DNA of 64,000 nt, taken from positions 154,755 through 218,754 of the forward strand of contig DASSCU010000024.1 in assembly GCA_035697485.1 (NCBI GenBank), in the 5' to 3' direction. Shown here one piece after another: positions 42,202 through 50,459 of this stretch (the stretch's first letter is position 1; the number at the start of each line of letters is the position of its first letter). Position numbers and translations under genes: made by a program. The DNA comes from Actinomycetota bacterium (GTDB lineage: Bacteria > Actinomycetota > UBA4738 > HRBIN12). Below the pieces are notes generated by a model. That model searched no databases, was not told where the DNA came from, and was given only the letters and a program-made list of their open reading frames with translations.

Positions 42202-42699
42202 ATGAGGGTCCGCGCCTTCCTCGCCGACGGAGTGCAGGCGGTCGAGGGCAAGCTGTACGTGCTCGGCGCCGGATGGAACCGGCTCGCGACGCGCAGGTTC
42301 CCGACCCGACACGATCGCATCGGCATCGGCGCCCTCATCGTGCTGGAAGCGGGGGAAGCCGGTCGGCACTCAGTCGAGCTCCGCCTGCTCGACCCGAGCG
42401 GCACACCGGCCATGCTCGCGACCGACGCCGAGGGGACGGCGAAGCAGGCGATCCGCATCGGTTTCGGAGCGAGCGAGGCGACCGACGGCCTGGAGGAGAC
42501 GATCGTGCCGCTGGCCCTGAACCTCGACGGGCTGGTCTTCAGGGAACCGGGCACCTACGCGTTCGAGCTCCGGGTCGACGAGGGCGAGCCCGAGCGTCTT
42601 TCGTTCAAGGTCGACCTCGCGGTGGAACGCGAGGGCGCCCACGTGCCCGAGGGCGGATCCACCTCCGCGCGTGCTGCGACGGAGGCCGGCTACCTCTAG
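42202..42699 (+). CDS. DUF6941-like protein, function unknown
   Basis: 165 residues beginning MRVRAFLADGVQAVEGKLYVLGAGWNRLATRRFPTRHD (start of the gene), then IGIGALIVLEAGEAGRHSVELRLLD and LDGLVFREPGTYAFELRVD. The 'GKLYVLGAGWNR' opening and beta-sandwich-like pattern resemble the DUF6941 family, often a small stand-alone cytoplasmic protein. No catalytic residues visible. An ATG 9 bases further up is possible, but the -10-like TAGGAT argues for 42202. The TAG stop is interlocked with the tdh stop in a shared CTAG (42696-42699). It separates kbl from tdh on the other strand. Confidence 0.65.
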   Translation: MRVRAFLADGVQAVEGKLYVLGAGWNRLATRRFPTRHDRIGIGALIVLEAGEAGRHSVELRLLDPSGTPAMLATDAEGTAKQAIRIGFGASEATDGLEETIVPLALNLDGLVFREPGTYAFELRVDEGEPERLSFKVDLAVEREGAHVPEGGSTSARAATEAGYL

Positions 42700-43763
42700 T
42701 CGGTGGTGCCGGGCGCCAGGATGACTTTGCCCGACTGGCCGGAGGCTGTGGTGTCGAACGCCTCCTGCCACCGGTCGAGGCCGAAACGATGCGTGATCAC
42801 AGGCGAGACGTCGACCCGTCCTGTCGACAGCAATGTCGTGGTCTGTTGCCAGGTTCGGAACATCTCCCGGCCTGTGATGCCCTGCAACCTGGCTTCCTTG
42901 AAGATCACCTGATCGTTCAGGTCGAGCGTGACCGCCGCGTCGGGCAGGCCCAGGAGCGACATGCGCCCGCCCCGGCCGAGCATGCGGGTGCCCTGATCGA
43001 TCGCACGCGCGTTCCCGCTCATCTCCAGCACCACCTCGACGCCGGCGCCCCTCGTCTGCCCGAGCACCGCCGCCACGGGATCGACCTCGGTCGGGTCGAG
43101 CAGCACGTCGGCACCCATCTCCGACGCCTTGGTGCGCCGATAGGCGTTGGGCTCGATCGCGATCACCTCGAAGGCTCCCAGCGCCCGAACCACTCCGACC
43201 GCGAACATGCCGATCGGACCGCACCCGATCACGGCGACCGAGTTCGTGGCGATGTCCTCCCCGCCACCCGTGCCGAACGCCGCGTGCACCGCGTTCCCGA
43301 ACGGCTCCATGATCGAGGCGACGTCGGGATCGATGCCCTCACCCACGACCCACGCATTCTGGGCCGGGAGCACGACGTACTCCGCGAACGCGCCTTCCGT
43401 GTCGACCCCGAGGATGCGGAGGTTCTCGCAGATGTGCGCGCGACCCGTTTGACACGTCGTGCAGTGGCCGCACGCGATGTGCGTCTCGGCGGCGACGAAG
43501 GCACCCGGATGCAGGTGGTGCACCTCGTCGCCGACGGCGTGGACGGTTCCGGCGACCTCGTGGCCGAAGGTCATCGGCACGTCGCGGACGCGCCGATCGG
43601 CCCACTCGTTCCACTCGAGCATATGCAGGTCGGTGCCGCAGATGGAGGCCCCGTGCACCCGAACCAGGACCTCGTCGTCAGCCGGCTCCGGGATCGCGAT
43701 CTCGACCAGCTCCGCCCCGGGACCCCGGGCGGTCTTGCGCAGGGCCCGCATCGTTCCGTTCAC
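42696..43763 (-). CDS. tdh: zinc-dependent L-threonine 3-dehydrogenase-type medium-chain dehydrogenase
   Basis: 355 residues of the medium-chain alcohol dehydrogenase family. Catalytic zinc ligands: Cys in SICGTDLHMLEWN and the His-Glu pair in TFGHEVAGTV. The structural zinc loop has cysteines in HIACGHCTTCQTGRAHIC. The NAD fold shows VAVIGCGPIGMFAVGVV. The SICGTDLHMLEWNEWA segment is characteristic of threonine dehydrogenase. The GTG at 43763 is supported by a TACCCT -10-like box 6 nt upstream (leaderless); ATG 43751 is the alternative. Oxidises threonine to 2-amino-3-oxobutyrate, the substrate of the nearby Kbl. Confidence 0.88.
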   Translation of the reverse strand: MNGTMRALRKTARGPGAELVEIAIPEPADDEVLVRVHGASICGTDLHMLEWNEWADRRVRDVPMTFGHEVAGTVHAVGDEVHHLHPGAFVAAETHIACGHCTTCQTGRAHICENLRILGVDTEGAFAEYVVLPAQNAWVVGEGIDPDVASIMEPFGNAVHAAFGTGGGEDIATNSVAVIGCGPIGMFAVGVVRALGAFEVIAIEPNAYRRTKASEMGADVLLDPTEVDPVAAVLGQTRGAGVEVVLEMSGNARAIDQGTRMLGRGGRMSLLGLPDAAVTLDLNDQVIFKEARLQGITGREMFRTWQQTTTLLSTGRVDVSPVITHRFGLDRWQEAFDTTASGQSGKVILAPGTTD

Positions 43764-43767
43764 GCCC

Positions 43768-43781
43768 GCAGGGTACCCTGC
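43768..43781. promoter_or_regulatory. 14-base perfect palindrome with TACCCT on both strands, between tdh and a lipoprotein gene
   Basis: GCAGGGTACCCTGC reads the same on both strands and contains TACCCT on each. On the minus strand the hexamer ends 6 nt before the tdh GTG. On the plus strand it would drive the lipoprotein gene with a leader of about 55 bases. It could be a symmetric divergent promoter or an operator. Confidence 0.5.
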
Positions 43782-43842
43782 GCCGGGAACCGATCCGTCG
43801 CCGACACGCGTCTGAGCGTGACCCGAGGTGGAAGGACGAGCC

Positions 43843-44706
43843 GTGAAGCTCCGACCGATCGCTCCCATCGCGCTGATCCTCGCCATGGTCGCCTGTGCCG
43901 AGCCCTCGACGGACGGTAACGACCCTCCCTCGCCCTCCGTCGACCACGGGACCGCCCCCGACGACCTCCTGCTCCGGTGGGGGTACGAGGGTGGGTTCAC
44001 GCCCCCGGAGTACCAGCTCACGAACCTTCCTTCGTTCTCGCTGTACGGCGACGGCACGATCGTGCGGCCGGGCCCGCAGATCGAGATCTACCCGGGTCCG
44101 GCGATCCCCGCGCTCGAGACGACGCATGTCGACGAGGACGGAGTGGATGCGATCCTCGACGCAGCGTTCGATGCGGGCCTCGACACCGTGGGCGACCTCA
44201 TCGACATGGGCTCGGTCGGCATCGCCGACGCACCCGAGACCGTGTTCACGCTCCGGGCAGGAGGGGTCGATCGCACCATCCGCGTGTACGCCCTCGACGA
44301 GCTGACCGGACAGCCACCCGGCATGCCCGACGAGGAGTACGAAGCGAGGCAGGCGCTGCTCGAGCTGATCGATCAGCTCGCCTCCCTGGAGACCTGGCTG
44401 CCCGAGGGCTCGGTCGAGGCGAGCGAGGTGTACGACGTGGCCGGCGTCCGGGCCTTCGTCTCGAGGTATCGCGGTCAGGCCGACCTGCCCCAACCGGAGA
44501 TCGAGTGGCCGCTCGACGAGCCGCTCCGCGGCATCGGGGAGGACGTCGGCTCGGGCTACCGCTGTCTCGTCGTGGCGGGCACGGACTGGACCGACCGCCT
44601 CGAGCCGCGGGCGGCGGAGGCGAACCAGCTCACCCCCTGGACCAGCGCCGGGCAGCGATACGCGATCGCGTTCCGGCCCCTCCTGCCTGACGAAACCACC
44701 TGCTGA
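43843..44706 (+). CDS. hypothetical lipoprotein
   Basis: 287 residues: signal peptide with the lipobox MVAC (Cys18), a proline-rich linker, then a mature domain I do not recognise. Noted segments are LLLRWGYEGGFTPPEYQLTNLPSFSLYGDGTIVRPGP (43966-44076), VDAILDAAFDAGLD and a C-terminal TSAGQRYAIAFRPLLPDETTC with a terminal cysteine that may pair with Cys in GYRCLVV. The GTG at 43843 has GGAAGGA about 7 nt upstream, a good ribosome site. Extracytoplasmic, function unknown. Confidence 0.75.
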   Translation: MKLRPIAPIALILAMVACAEPSTDGNDPPSPSVDHGTAPDDLLLRWGYEGGFTPPEYQLTNLPSFSLYGDGTIVRPGPQIEIYPGPAIPALETTHVDEDGVDAILDAAFDAGLDTVGDLIDMGSVGIADAPETVFTLRAGGVDRTIRVYALDELTGQPPGMPDEEYEARQALLELIDQLASLETWLPEGSVEASEVYDVAGVRAFVSRYRGQADLPQPEIEWPLDEPLRGIGEDVGSGYRCLVVAGTDWTDRLEPRAAEANQLTPWTSAGQRYAIAFRPLLPDETTC

Positions 44707-44734
44707 CGCCCCCGGCGTGGGGGTGGCAAAGCGT

Positions 44735-44762
44735 TCAAGCGGGCTTCGCCGCAGGCCGATGT
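44735..44762 (+). promoter_or_regulatory. sigma-28/WhiG-like promoter of GGDEF-EAL gene 1
   Basis: TCAA (44735-44738), a 16-base spacer, and GCCGATGT (44755-44762) match the FliA/SigD/WhiG pattern TAAA-N15/16-GCCGATAA. The second GGDEF-EAL gene in this window has the same arrangement with the same spacer. The predicted transcription start is near 44769. Confidence 0.6.
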
Positions 44763-44795
44763 ATCCGATTGTCGGCATCGATCCGGCGATCAGAC

Positions 44796-47072
44796 GTGCA
44801 CGAACAGGCGGGCGGCGTGACCTTCGACGACGAGACGATGCAGGTGACCCCAGAGGCGGTGACGGCCCAGCAGGGCTTCTTCCCCTCGACCGTCGTCGCT
44901 CCCCCGGGCGTGGACGGTGGTCTCGCCGACCTGCAGTCGCAGCTGCAGGACCTCGAGGTCCGCTACCGCGGCCTCATCGATCGGCTCCCGGCGATCGTGT
45001 ACATCGACGGCATCGGGATCGACGATCCGATGGTCGACGTCAGTCCCGGCATCGAGACCCTCTTCGGCGTGTCCCGCGAGGAATGGCTCACCCGCCGATC
45101 GAGCTGGGTGGATGTCGTGCATCCGGCGGACCGCGATCGAGTCGTGGCCACGAGCGATCACGCGACCGCGACGGGCGAGCCCTTCCACCTCGAGTACCGC
45201 GCGATCCACGGCGACGGCCGCGTGATCTGGGTGCAGGAAGACAGTGTGCTGGTCCGCGACGGGCACGGCACGCCAATGTATTGGCTCGGCATGATGCGCG
45301 ACGTCACCGCCGACGTCGCCACACGGGGGCAGCTGTATGAGGCCCGGACCAAGTACGGCGCCCTCGTCGAGCAGATCCCGGCGATCGTCTACCAGGACCT
45401 CGCCGACGAGAACTGGACGACCGTGTACGTAAGCCCGCAGATCACCACGATCCTCGGGGTCGATCCCTCCGAGTACGTCGGTGACAGCACCCTGTGGGTG
45501 GACCTGATGCACCCGGACGACCGGGCGCGCACGATCGAAGCCGTCGAACGCGGCATCGAGGCCGGCGAGCCCTACTCGGTGGAGTACCGCATGATCGGGC
45601 GCGACGGTCGCCTCGTGTGGTTCCGCGATTCCGCGGTGGTCCTGAACGATGCCGAGGGTCGGCCGGTGATGGTGCAAGGCGTGATGCTGGACATCACCGA
45701 GGGCAAGGCAGCGGAGGAGCGCATCGCCTACCTCGCGTACCACGACAAGCTGACGGACATGCCGAACCGGGCGATGTTCGACGAGCTGCTCGACCTCTCA
45801 CTGGCCCGCGCTCGCCGCAGCGGGCTCGGAGTGGCCGTGATCTCGGTCGACCTCGACGACTTCAAACTCGTGAACGACTCGCTCGGCCACGAGATGGGCG
45901 ACGAGCTCATCAAGGTGCTGGCCGACCGCATCCGAGAGGCGACCCGCGACACCGACCTCGTGGCCCGCCCAGGCGGCGACGAGTTCCTCGTGCTCCTCGC
46001 CGACCTCGACATGACCCCGCCCGTGCCGGGTGGCCAGGACGGCGGCTCGATCGCCGCGGAGGCGGTGGCGATCCGCATCCAGGAGGCGATGCGAGCCCCG
46101 TTCGAGATCGCCGGCACCGAGCTCTACCTCACGGCCAGCCAGGGCATCGGGGTGTTTCCCCACGACGCCGAGGACGCGGTGACGCTGCTCAAGAACTCCG
46201 AGACGGCGATGTTCGAGTCGAAGAGGATCGGGCCGGGCGGGTTCGTGGTGCACACGAGGAAGTCCGGCGACTCGATGAACCGACTCTCGATGTCGACCCG
46301 ACTGCGAAAGGCCGTCGAACAGAAGCAGTGGATGCTGCATTACCAGCCGTTGATCGAGCTCGATTCGGGCCGCATGTACGGGGTCGAGGCGCTGATCCGC
46401 TGGCCGGAGCCGAACGGCGGGCTCGTCCCCCCCGGGGACTTCATCCCGCTCGCGGAGGAGATGGGTCTGATCGAGGCGATCGGCGACTGGGTGGTCGAGG
46501 AGATCTGCCGCCAGGACGCGCAGTGGCGCGCGGAGGGCCTCGAGCTGGAGCTGGGCTTCAACCTCTCGCCTCGCCAGCTCTGGCAACCCGATCTCGTGAG
46601 CAAGATGGTGGCGCCGATCGTGATCGCGGGGGTCGACCCGTCGCGTGTGACGATCGAGATCACCGAGTCGACGGCGATGACCGATCCCGACCGCACGGTG
46701 GAACTGCTCCTCGAGATGCACGAGCGGGGACTGAAGCTCGCGATCGACGACTTCGGCACCGGCTACTCCTCCCTGGCGCGGCTCAAGCACATGCCGGTCG
46801 ACATCCTCAAGATCGATCGCTCCTTCGTGCGCGACATCGACCTCGATCGCGACGCGGCCAGCATGGTCTCGGCCATGATCTCCCTCGCCGAGAACCTCGG
46901 CATGACGCCGCTCGCGGAGGGCATCGAGACCGAGGGCGAATGGCGGTTCCTCACCGACCGAGGGTGCACCCTCGGTCAGGGATACTTCTTCTCCCGGCCG
47001 GTGCCGGCCGACGAGATCCTCGCGCTCCACCGTCGGGCAGGGCTCACCGTGGTGGAGGGCGGTGCCGTCTAG
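44796..47072 (+). CDS. cyclic-di-GMP signalling protein: PAS-PAS-GGDEF-EAL
   Basis: About 758 residues. Two PAS domains cover roughly residues 50-300; each has a LIDRLPAIVYID/LVEQIPAIVYQD start and a DGRVIWVQ/DGRLVWFR strand. The GGDEF domain has an intact active-site loop (RPGGDEFLVLL). The EAL domain has YGVEALIRW, ESTAMTDPD, IDDFGTGYSSL and LKIDRSFVRD, the residues needed for phosphodiesterase activity. Both activities could therefore be present, with PAS sensing. Start choice among TTG 44769, GTG 44796 and GTG 44817 is uncertain; 44796 leaves a leader of about 27 bases after the sigma-28-like promoter. No membrane helices. Confidence 0.9.
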   Translation: MHEQAGGVTFDDETMQVTPEAVTAQQGFFPSTVVAPPGVDGGLADLQSQLQDLEVRYRGLIDRLPAIVYIDGIGIDDPMVDVSPGIETLFGVSREEWLTRRSSWVDVVHPADRDRVVATSDHATATGEPFHLEYRAIHGDGRVIWVQEDSVLVRDGHGTPMYWLGMMRDVTADVATRGQLYEARTKYGALVEQIPAIVYQDLADENWTTVYVSPQITTILGVDPSEYVGDSTLWVDLMHPDDRARTIEAVERGIEAGEPYSVEYRMIGRDGRLVWFRDSAVVLNDAEGRPVMVQGVMLDITEGKAAEERIAYLAYHDKLTDMPNRAMFDELLDLSLARARRSGLGVAVISVDLDDFKLVNDSLGHEMGDELIKVLADRIREATRDTDLVARPGGDEFLVLLADLDMTPPVPGGQDGGSIAAEAVAIRIQEAMRAPFEIAGTELYLTASQGIGVFPHDAEDAVTLLKNSETAMFESKRIGPGGFVVHTRKSGDSMNRLSMSTRLRKAVEQKQWMLHYQPLIELDSGRMYGVEALIRWPEPNGGLVPPGDFIPLAEEMGLIEAIGDWVVEEICRQDAQWRAEGLELELGFNLSPRQLWQPDLVSKMVAPIVIAGVDPSRVTIEITESTAMTDPDRTVELLLEMHERGLKLAIDDFGTGYSSLARLKHMPVDILKIDRSFVRDIDLDRDAASMVSAMISLAENLGMTPLAEGIETEGEWRFLTDRGCTLGQGYFFSRPVPADEILALHRRAGLTVVEGGAV

Positions 47073-47083
47073 CCCAGGATGGA

Positions 47084-48292
47084 CTAGCGACGACGTTTCG
47101 GTCCGCGCAGGCCCGAGCGGCGACCGCGGGAACTGCCGCTGAACACCGTTCGCGGCGGCGCGACCTTCATGCCCTCTAGCTCGAACTCCGCGTGCAGGTC
47201 GAGGCGCGCGGCCATGCGGCTCACGTCGCCGAGCTGCTCGGGAGTCACGAACGTGACGCTCGTGCCGGTGCGACCCGCTCGCGCGGTACGGCCGACCCGA
47301 TGGACGTACCCCTTGTCGTCCTGCGGCGGGTCGTAGTTCACGACGAGCGTGATGTCGTCGAGGTCGAGACCCCTCGCGGCGACGTCCGTCGCGATCAACA
47401 CCCCGACGTGCTTCTCTTCGAACCGCTGCAGCGCCTTCTCCCGCGCCTGCTGGGTCATGTCGCCGTGCATCGCGACCGCGGGCAGCCCTTGGGCGCGCAG
47501 CTGCCGCGCCAGCGAATCGACTGCCCGCTTCGTGTTGACGAACACGAGCGTCAGGCCGTCGGGCTCCTCACCTCGGGCGAGCTCGATCAGCGTGGCCAGC
47601 TTCTCGTGCGAGCCGACAGGCACGAACCGGTGATCGGCCTCCTCGACCGTCTTGCCCTCTGACTCGATCTCGTGGCGCACGGGGTTGCGCGTGTACACCT
47701 CGGCGATACGGCCGACGGCACCGTCGAGGGTCGCCGAGAAGAACATCGTCTGACGATCCTTTGGCAGCCGGCGAACGATGCGGTCGACCTGGGGCTGGAA
47801 GCCCATGTCGAGCATGCGGTCTGCCTCGTCGAGCACGAAGATTCGCACGCCGTCGAGGCGGACCATCTTCCGTTGGGCGAGATCGTCGAGGCGCCCCGGC
47901 GTCGCGATCAGGATGTGCACGTCGCCCACGCCCTTGGACTGTTCGCTCACCCGGGTGCCGCCGTACACCGCCTTCACGTTCAGGTGCTTCGCCTTCGCGA
48001 TCTCGGCGAACTCGTCGCGCACCTGGGTGGCCAGCTCCCTCGTCGGCACCAAGACCAGCGCCTCGGGACGGCTCGCGGCGTCGGGATCCAGTTGCTCGAC
48101 GATCGGGATCGCGAACCCGAGCGTCTTGCCCGACCCGGTCTTCGACTTCGCCAACGTGTCGCGCCCCGACGTCGCGTCCTCGATCACCATCACCTGGATC
48201 GGGAACGGGTCGTCGATACCGCGGGCGGCGAGCGTGTCGATCACGGCATCGGAGACGCCGAGGTCGCGGAACGAGGGGATCGTACTGCTCAT
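47084..48292 (-). CDS. DEAD-box ATP-dependent RNA helicase
   Basis: 402 residues with the complete motif series: PFPIQVMVI (Q motif), AKSKTGSGKT (I), PTRELATQV (Ia), TPGRLDDL (Ib), DEADRMLD (II, DEAD), FFSATL (III, SAT), VFVNTKRAVDSL (IV), IATDVAARGLDLDD (V) and HRVGRTARAG (VI). The C-terminal tail (SGSSRGRRSGLRGPKRRR) is short and basic, probably for RNA binding. ATG 48292 follows TACCCT by 8 nt with no Shine-Dalgarno (leaderless). It probably remodels RNA or ribosome assembly intermediates, the common role of RhlE-like proteins of this size. Confidence 0.93.
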   Translation of the reverse strand: MSSTIPSFRDLGVSDAVIDTLAARGIDDPFPIQVMVIEDATSGRDTLAKSKTGSGKTLGFAIPIVEQLDPDAASRPEALVLVPTRELATQVRDEFAEIAKAKHLNVKAVYGGTRVSEQSKGVGDVHILIATPGRLDDLAQRKMVRLDGVRIFVLDEADRMLDMGFQPQVDRIVRRLPKDRQTMFFSATLDGAVGRIAEVYTRNPVRHEIESEGKTVEEADHRFVPVGSHEKLATLIELARGEEPDGLTLVFVNTKRAVDSLARQLRAQGLPAVAMHGDMTQQAREKALQRFEEKHVGVLIATDVAARGLDLDDITLVVNYDPPQDDKGYVHRVGRTARAGRTGTSVTFVTPEQLGDVSRMAARLDLHAEFELEGMKVAPPRTVFSGSSRGRRSGLRGPKRRR

Positions 48293-48596
48293 CTATATGA
48301 AGGGTAACGGTTCCGCTACAGCTCGAAGGAGTCGTCGGCGCCATGCCCGCCAGATGGATCACGATCAGGAGTTGGGCCGGCGCAAGGACTTCGCTCCGAC
48401 GCTCAGCCGCCCCGTCGTGCGGATGACGCCGATGCGGTCGCGATGCCGTTGACCGTCGAGACGCAGCGCGGACCACAGCACCACTCGATCTTCGTGGCCC
48501 GGCGATCGCTGGCTCCCTCGGCATCCGGCCCTTCCACGGTCTGCGACGTTCCCGCACGCACGGGTACCCTTCGGTCACCAGTCACAGGGGGAGACG
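48293..48596. other. 304-base intergenic region between divergent helicase and transketolase genes
   Basis: No convincing gene. The left end has TACCCT on the minus strand (48306-48301), 8 nt before the helicase ATG. The right end has TACCCT on the plus strand (48565-48570) and the AGGGGGAG ribosome site of the transketolase. I see no recognisable riboswitch; short frames here lack family signals or ribosome sites. Confidence 0.6.
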
Positions 48597-50435
48597 ATGG
48601 ACGACCGCATCCAGCTCTGGAACGACCTCGCCGCGCAGATCGGCGTCGACAGCATCCGCTGCACGACGGAGGCGGGATCGGGCCACCCGACGTCGTCGCT
48701 GTCCTGCGCTCATCTGCTCTCCGTGCTGTATTCGAGCCACCTCCGCTTCGACGTCGAGGACCCGAAGTCGCCGGCGAACGATCGGTTCGTGATGTCGAAG
48801 GGCCACGCCGCGCCGGCCCTGTACGCGACGCTCAAGGCGATCGGCGCGGTCTCCGACGAGGAGCTGCTCTCCCTGCGTCGATTCGGCTCGCCCATCCAAG
48901 GTCACCCGGCTCCGGTGCCCGAGCTGCCCTGGGTCGATGTCGCGACGGGTTCGCTGGGCCAGGGCCTCGGGGTCGGGCTCGGCATGGCGCTCGCGATGCG
49001 CCTCGACGGCACCGGCGGCCGTACGTTCGTGCTGCTCGGCGACTCCGAGGTTGCCGAGGGTTCCGTCTGGGAGGCCATGGAGGCCGCCGCCTTCCACGAG
49101 GTCGACGATCTCGTCGCGATCCTCGACATGAACCGCCTCGGGCAACGTGGACCGACGATGCACGGCTGGAACGGGGACCTGTTCGCCCGGAGGGCGCAGG
49201 CCTACGGCTGGCGCACGATCGAGATCGACGGGCACGACGTCGCGGCGATCGACGCCGCCTACTCCGAGGCGATCGCGGCCGACGGTCCGACGATGATCGT
49301 GGCACGCACGGAGAAGGGGCACGGGGTCTCGTTCGTCGCGAACCACGAGGGCTGGCACGGCAAGGCGATGTCGTCGGAGCAGGCAGCGCAGGCGATCGAG
49401 GAGCTGGGCGGCATCCGGTCCTTGACGATCACGCCTCCCTCGCCGCCCGACGTCAAGCCGCTCACCCTCGGAGAGCTGCGGGCCGCCCCTCCGCCCGCCT
49501 ACACCGAGCCGATCCCGACCAGGAAGGCCTTCGGCGAGGCGCTCGCATGGCTCGCCGGTCACCGTGCCGATCTCGTCGTGCTCGACGGCGAGGTCGGCAA
49601 CTCCACACACACCGAGGACTTCCAGGCCGTCGCGCCGGAGCGGTTCGTGGAGATGTACATCGCGGAGCAGGCGATGATCGGCGCCCAGACCGGGCTGCAG
49701 GCGCTCGGCAAGACGGCGTTCGCGGCGACGTTCGGCGCGTTCCTCACGCGGGCCTACGATCAGGTGCGTATGGGCGCGATCAGCCGCGCCGACCTGCGGC
49801 TCTGCGGATCGCACGCGGGCGTGTCGATCGGCGAGGACGGGCCGTCCCAGATGGCTCTCGAGGACCTCGCGATGTTCCGCGCGCTCCACGGTTCGACCGT
49901 GCTGTATCCGGCCGACGGCGCGGCGACGGTTCGGCTCGTCGCCGCGATGTGCGACCTGCCGGGCATCTCCTACATGCGCACGACCCGGGAGGCCACACCG
50001 GTCGTCTACGGCGCCGACGAGGAGTTCCCGATCGGTGGGTCGAAGACGCTGCGCAGCGGCGACGGCGGCGTCGCCACGATCGTGGGCGCCGGGGTCACGG
50101 TGCGTGAGAGTCTGGCGGCCGCCGACGCGCTCGCGGCGGAGGGCATCGCGGTCCGCGTGATCGACGCCTACAGCGTGAAGCCGATCGATGCGGCGACGCT
50201 GCGGCGGGCCCTCGATGAGACCGGCGCGATCGTCGTCGCCGAGGACCACCGGGTGGAGGGCGGGCTCGGCGACGCGGTGCTGGAAGCGCTGGCCGAGACC
50301 GGCACGCTCGCTGGCCGGGTGGTCAAGCTCGGCATCCACGACATGCCAGGCTCGGGAACACCGACGGAGATGCGGGCCTGGGCGGGGATCGACGCGACCT
50401 CGATCGCGGCCGGCGTGCGCGACGCGCTCCCCTGA
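48597..50435 (+). CDS. transketolase
   Basis: 612 residues, the short (mammalian-like, about 620) form with no gap between halves. Thiamine-diphosphate site: HPTSSLSCAHLLSVLYSSHLRF, SKGHAAPALYA, GSLGQGLGVGLGMALAM and the GDG-type motif VLLGDSEVAEGSVWEA with FHEVDDLVAILDMNRLGQ. The pyrimidine domain has MYIAEQAMIGAQTGLQALGKTAF with the catalytic glutamate. AVRVIDAYSVKPID marks the C-terminal domain. ATG 48597 has AGGGGGAG 5 nt upstream. Moves two-carbon ketol units in the pentose phosphate pathway; DXS and related TPP enzymes are less likely given the motif order. Confidence 0.93.
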   Translation: MDDRIQLWNDLAAQIGVDSIRCTTEAGSGHPTSSLSCAHLLSVLYSSHLRFDVEDPKSPANDRFVMSKGHAAPALYATLKAIGAVSDEELLSLRRFGSPIQGHPAPVPELPWVDVATGSLGQGLGVGLGMALAMRLDGTGGRTFVLLGDSEVAEGSVWEAMEAAAFHEVDDLVAILDMNRLGQRGPTMHGWNGDLFARRAQAYGWRTIEIDGHDVAAIDAAYSEAIAADGPTMIVARTEKGHGVSFVANHEGWHGKAMSSEQAAQAIEELGGIRSLTITPPSPPDVKPLTLGELRAAPPPAYTEPIPTRKAFGEALAWLAGHRADLVVLDGEVGNSTHTEDFQAVAPERFVEMYIAEQAMIGAQTGLQALGKTAFAATFGAFLTRAYDQVRMGAISRADLRLCGSHAGVSIGEDGPSQMALEDLAMFRALHGSTVLYPADGAATVRLVAAMCDLPGISYMRTTREATPVVYGADEEFPIGGSKTLRSGDGGVATIVGAGVTVRESLAAADALAAEGIAVRVIDAYSVKPIDAATLRRALDETGAIVVAEDHRVEGGLGDAVLEALAETGTLAGRVVKLGIHDMPGSGTPTEMRAWAGIDATSIAAGVRDALP

Positions 50436-50459
50436 TCGGAAGGAACGCCCGGCGTGCGG

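Noticed and set aside
44701..44795. c-di-GMP (GEMM) riboswitch before the GGDEF-EAL gene
   Set aside because: GGCAAAGCG superficially resembles part of the aptamer, but the second stem and tetraloop-receptor are missing and the distance to the start is too short. The sigma-28-like promoter explains the conserved bases better.
48403..48585. 60-codon minus-strand frame in the helicase-transketolase gap
   Set aside because: No ribosome site or family similarity, Arg/Ser-rich product and overlap with the transketolase promoter region.
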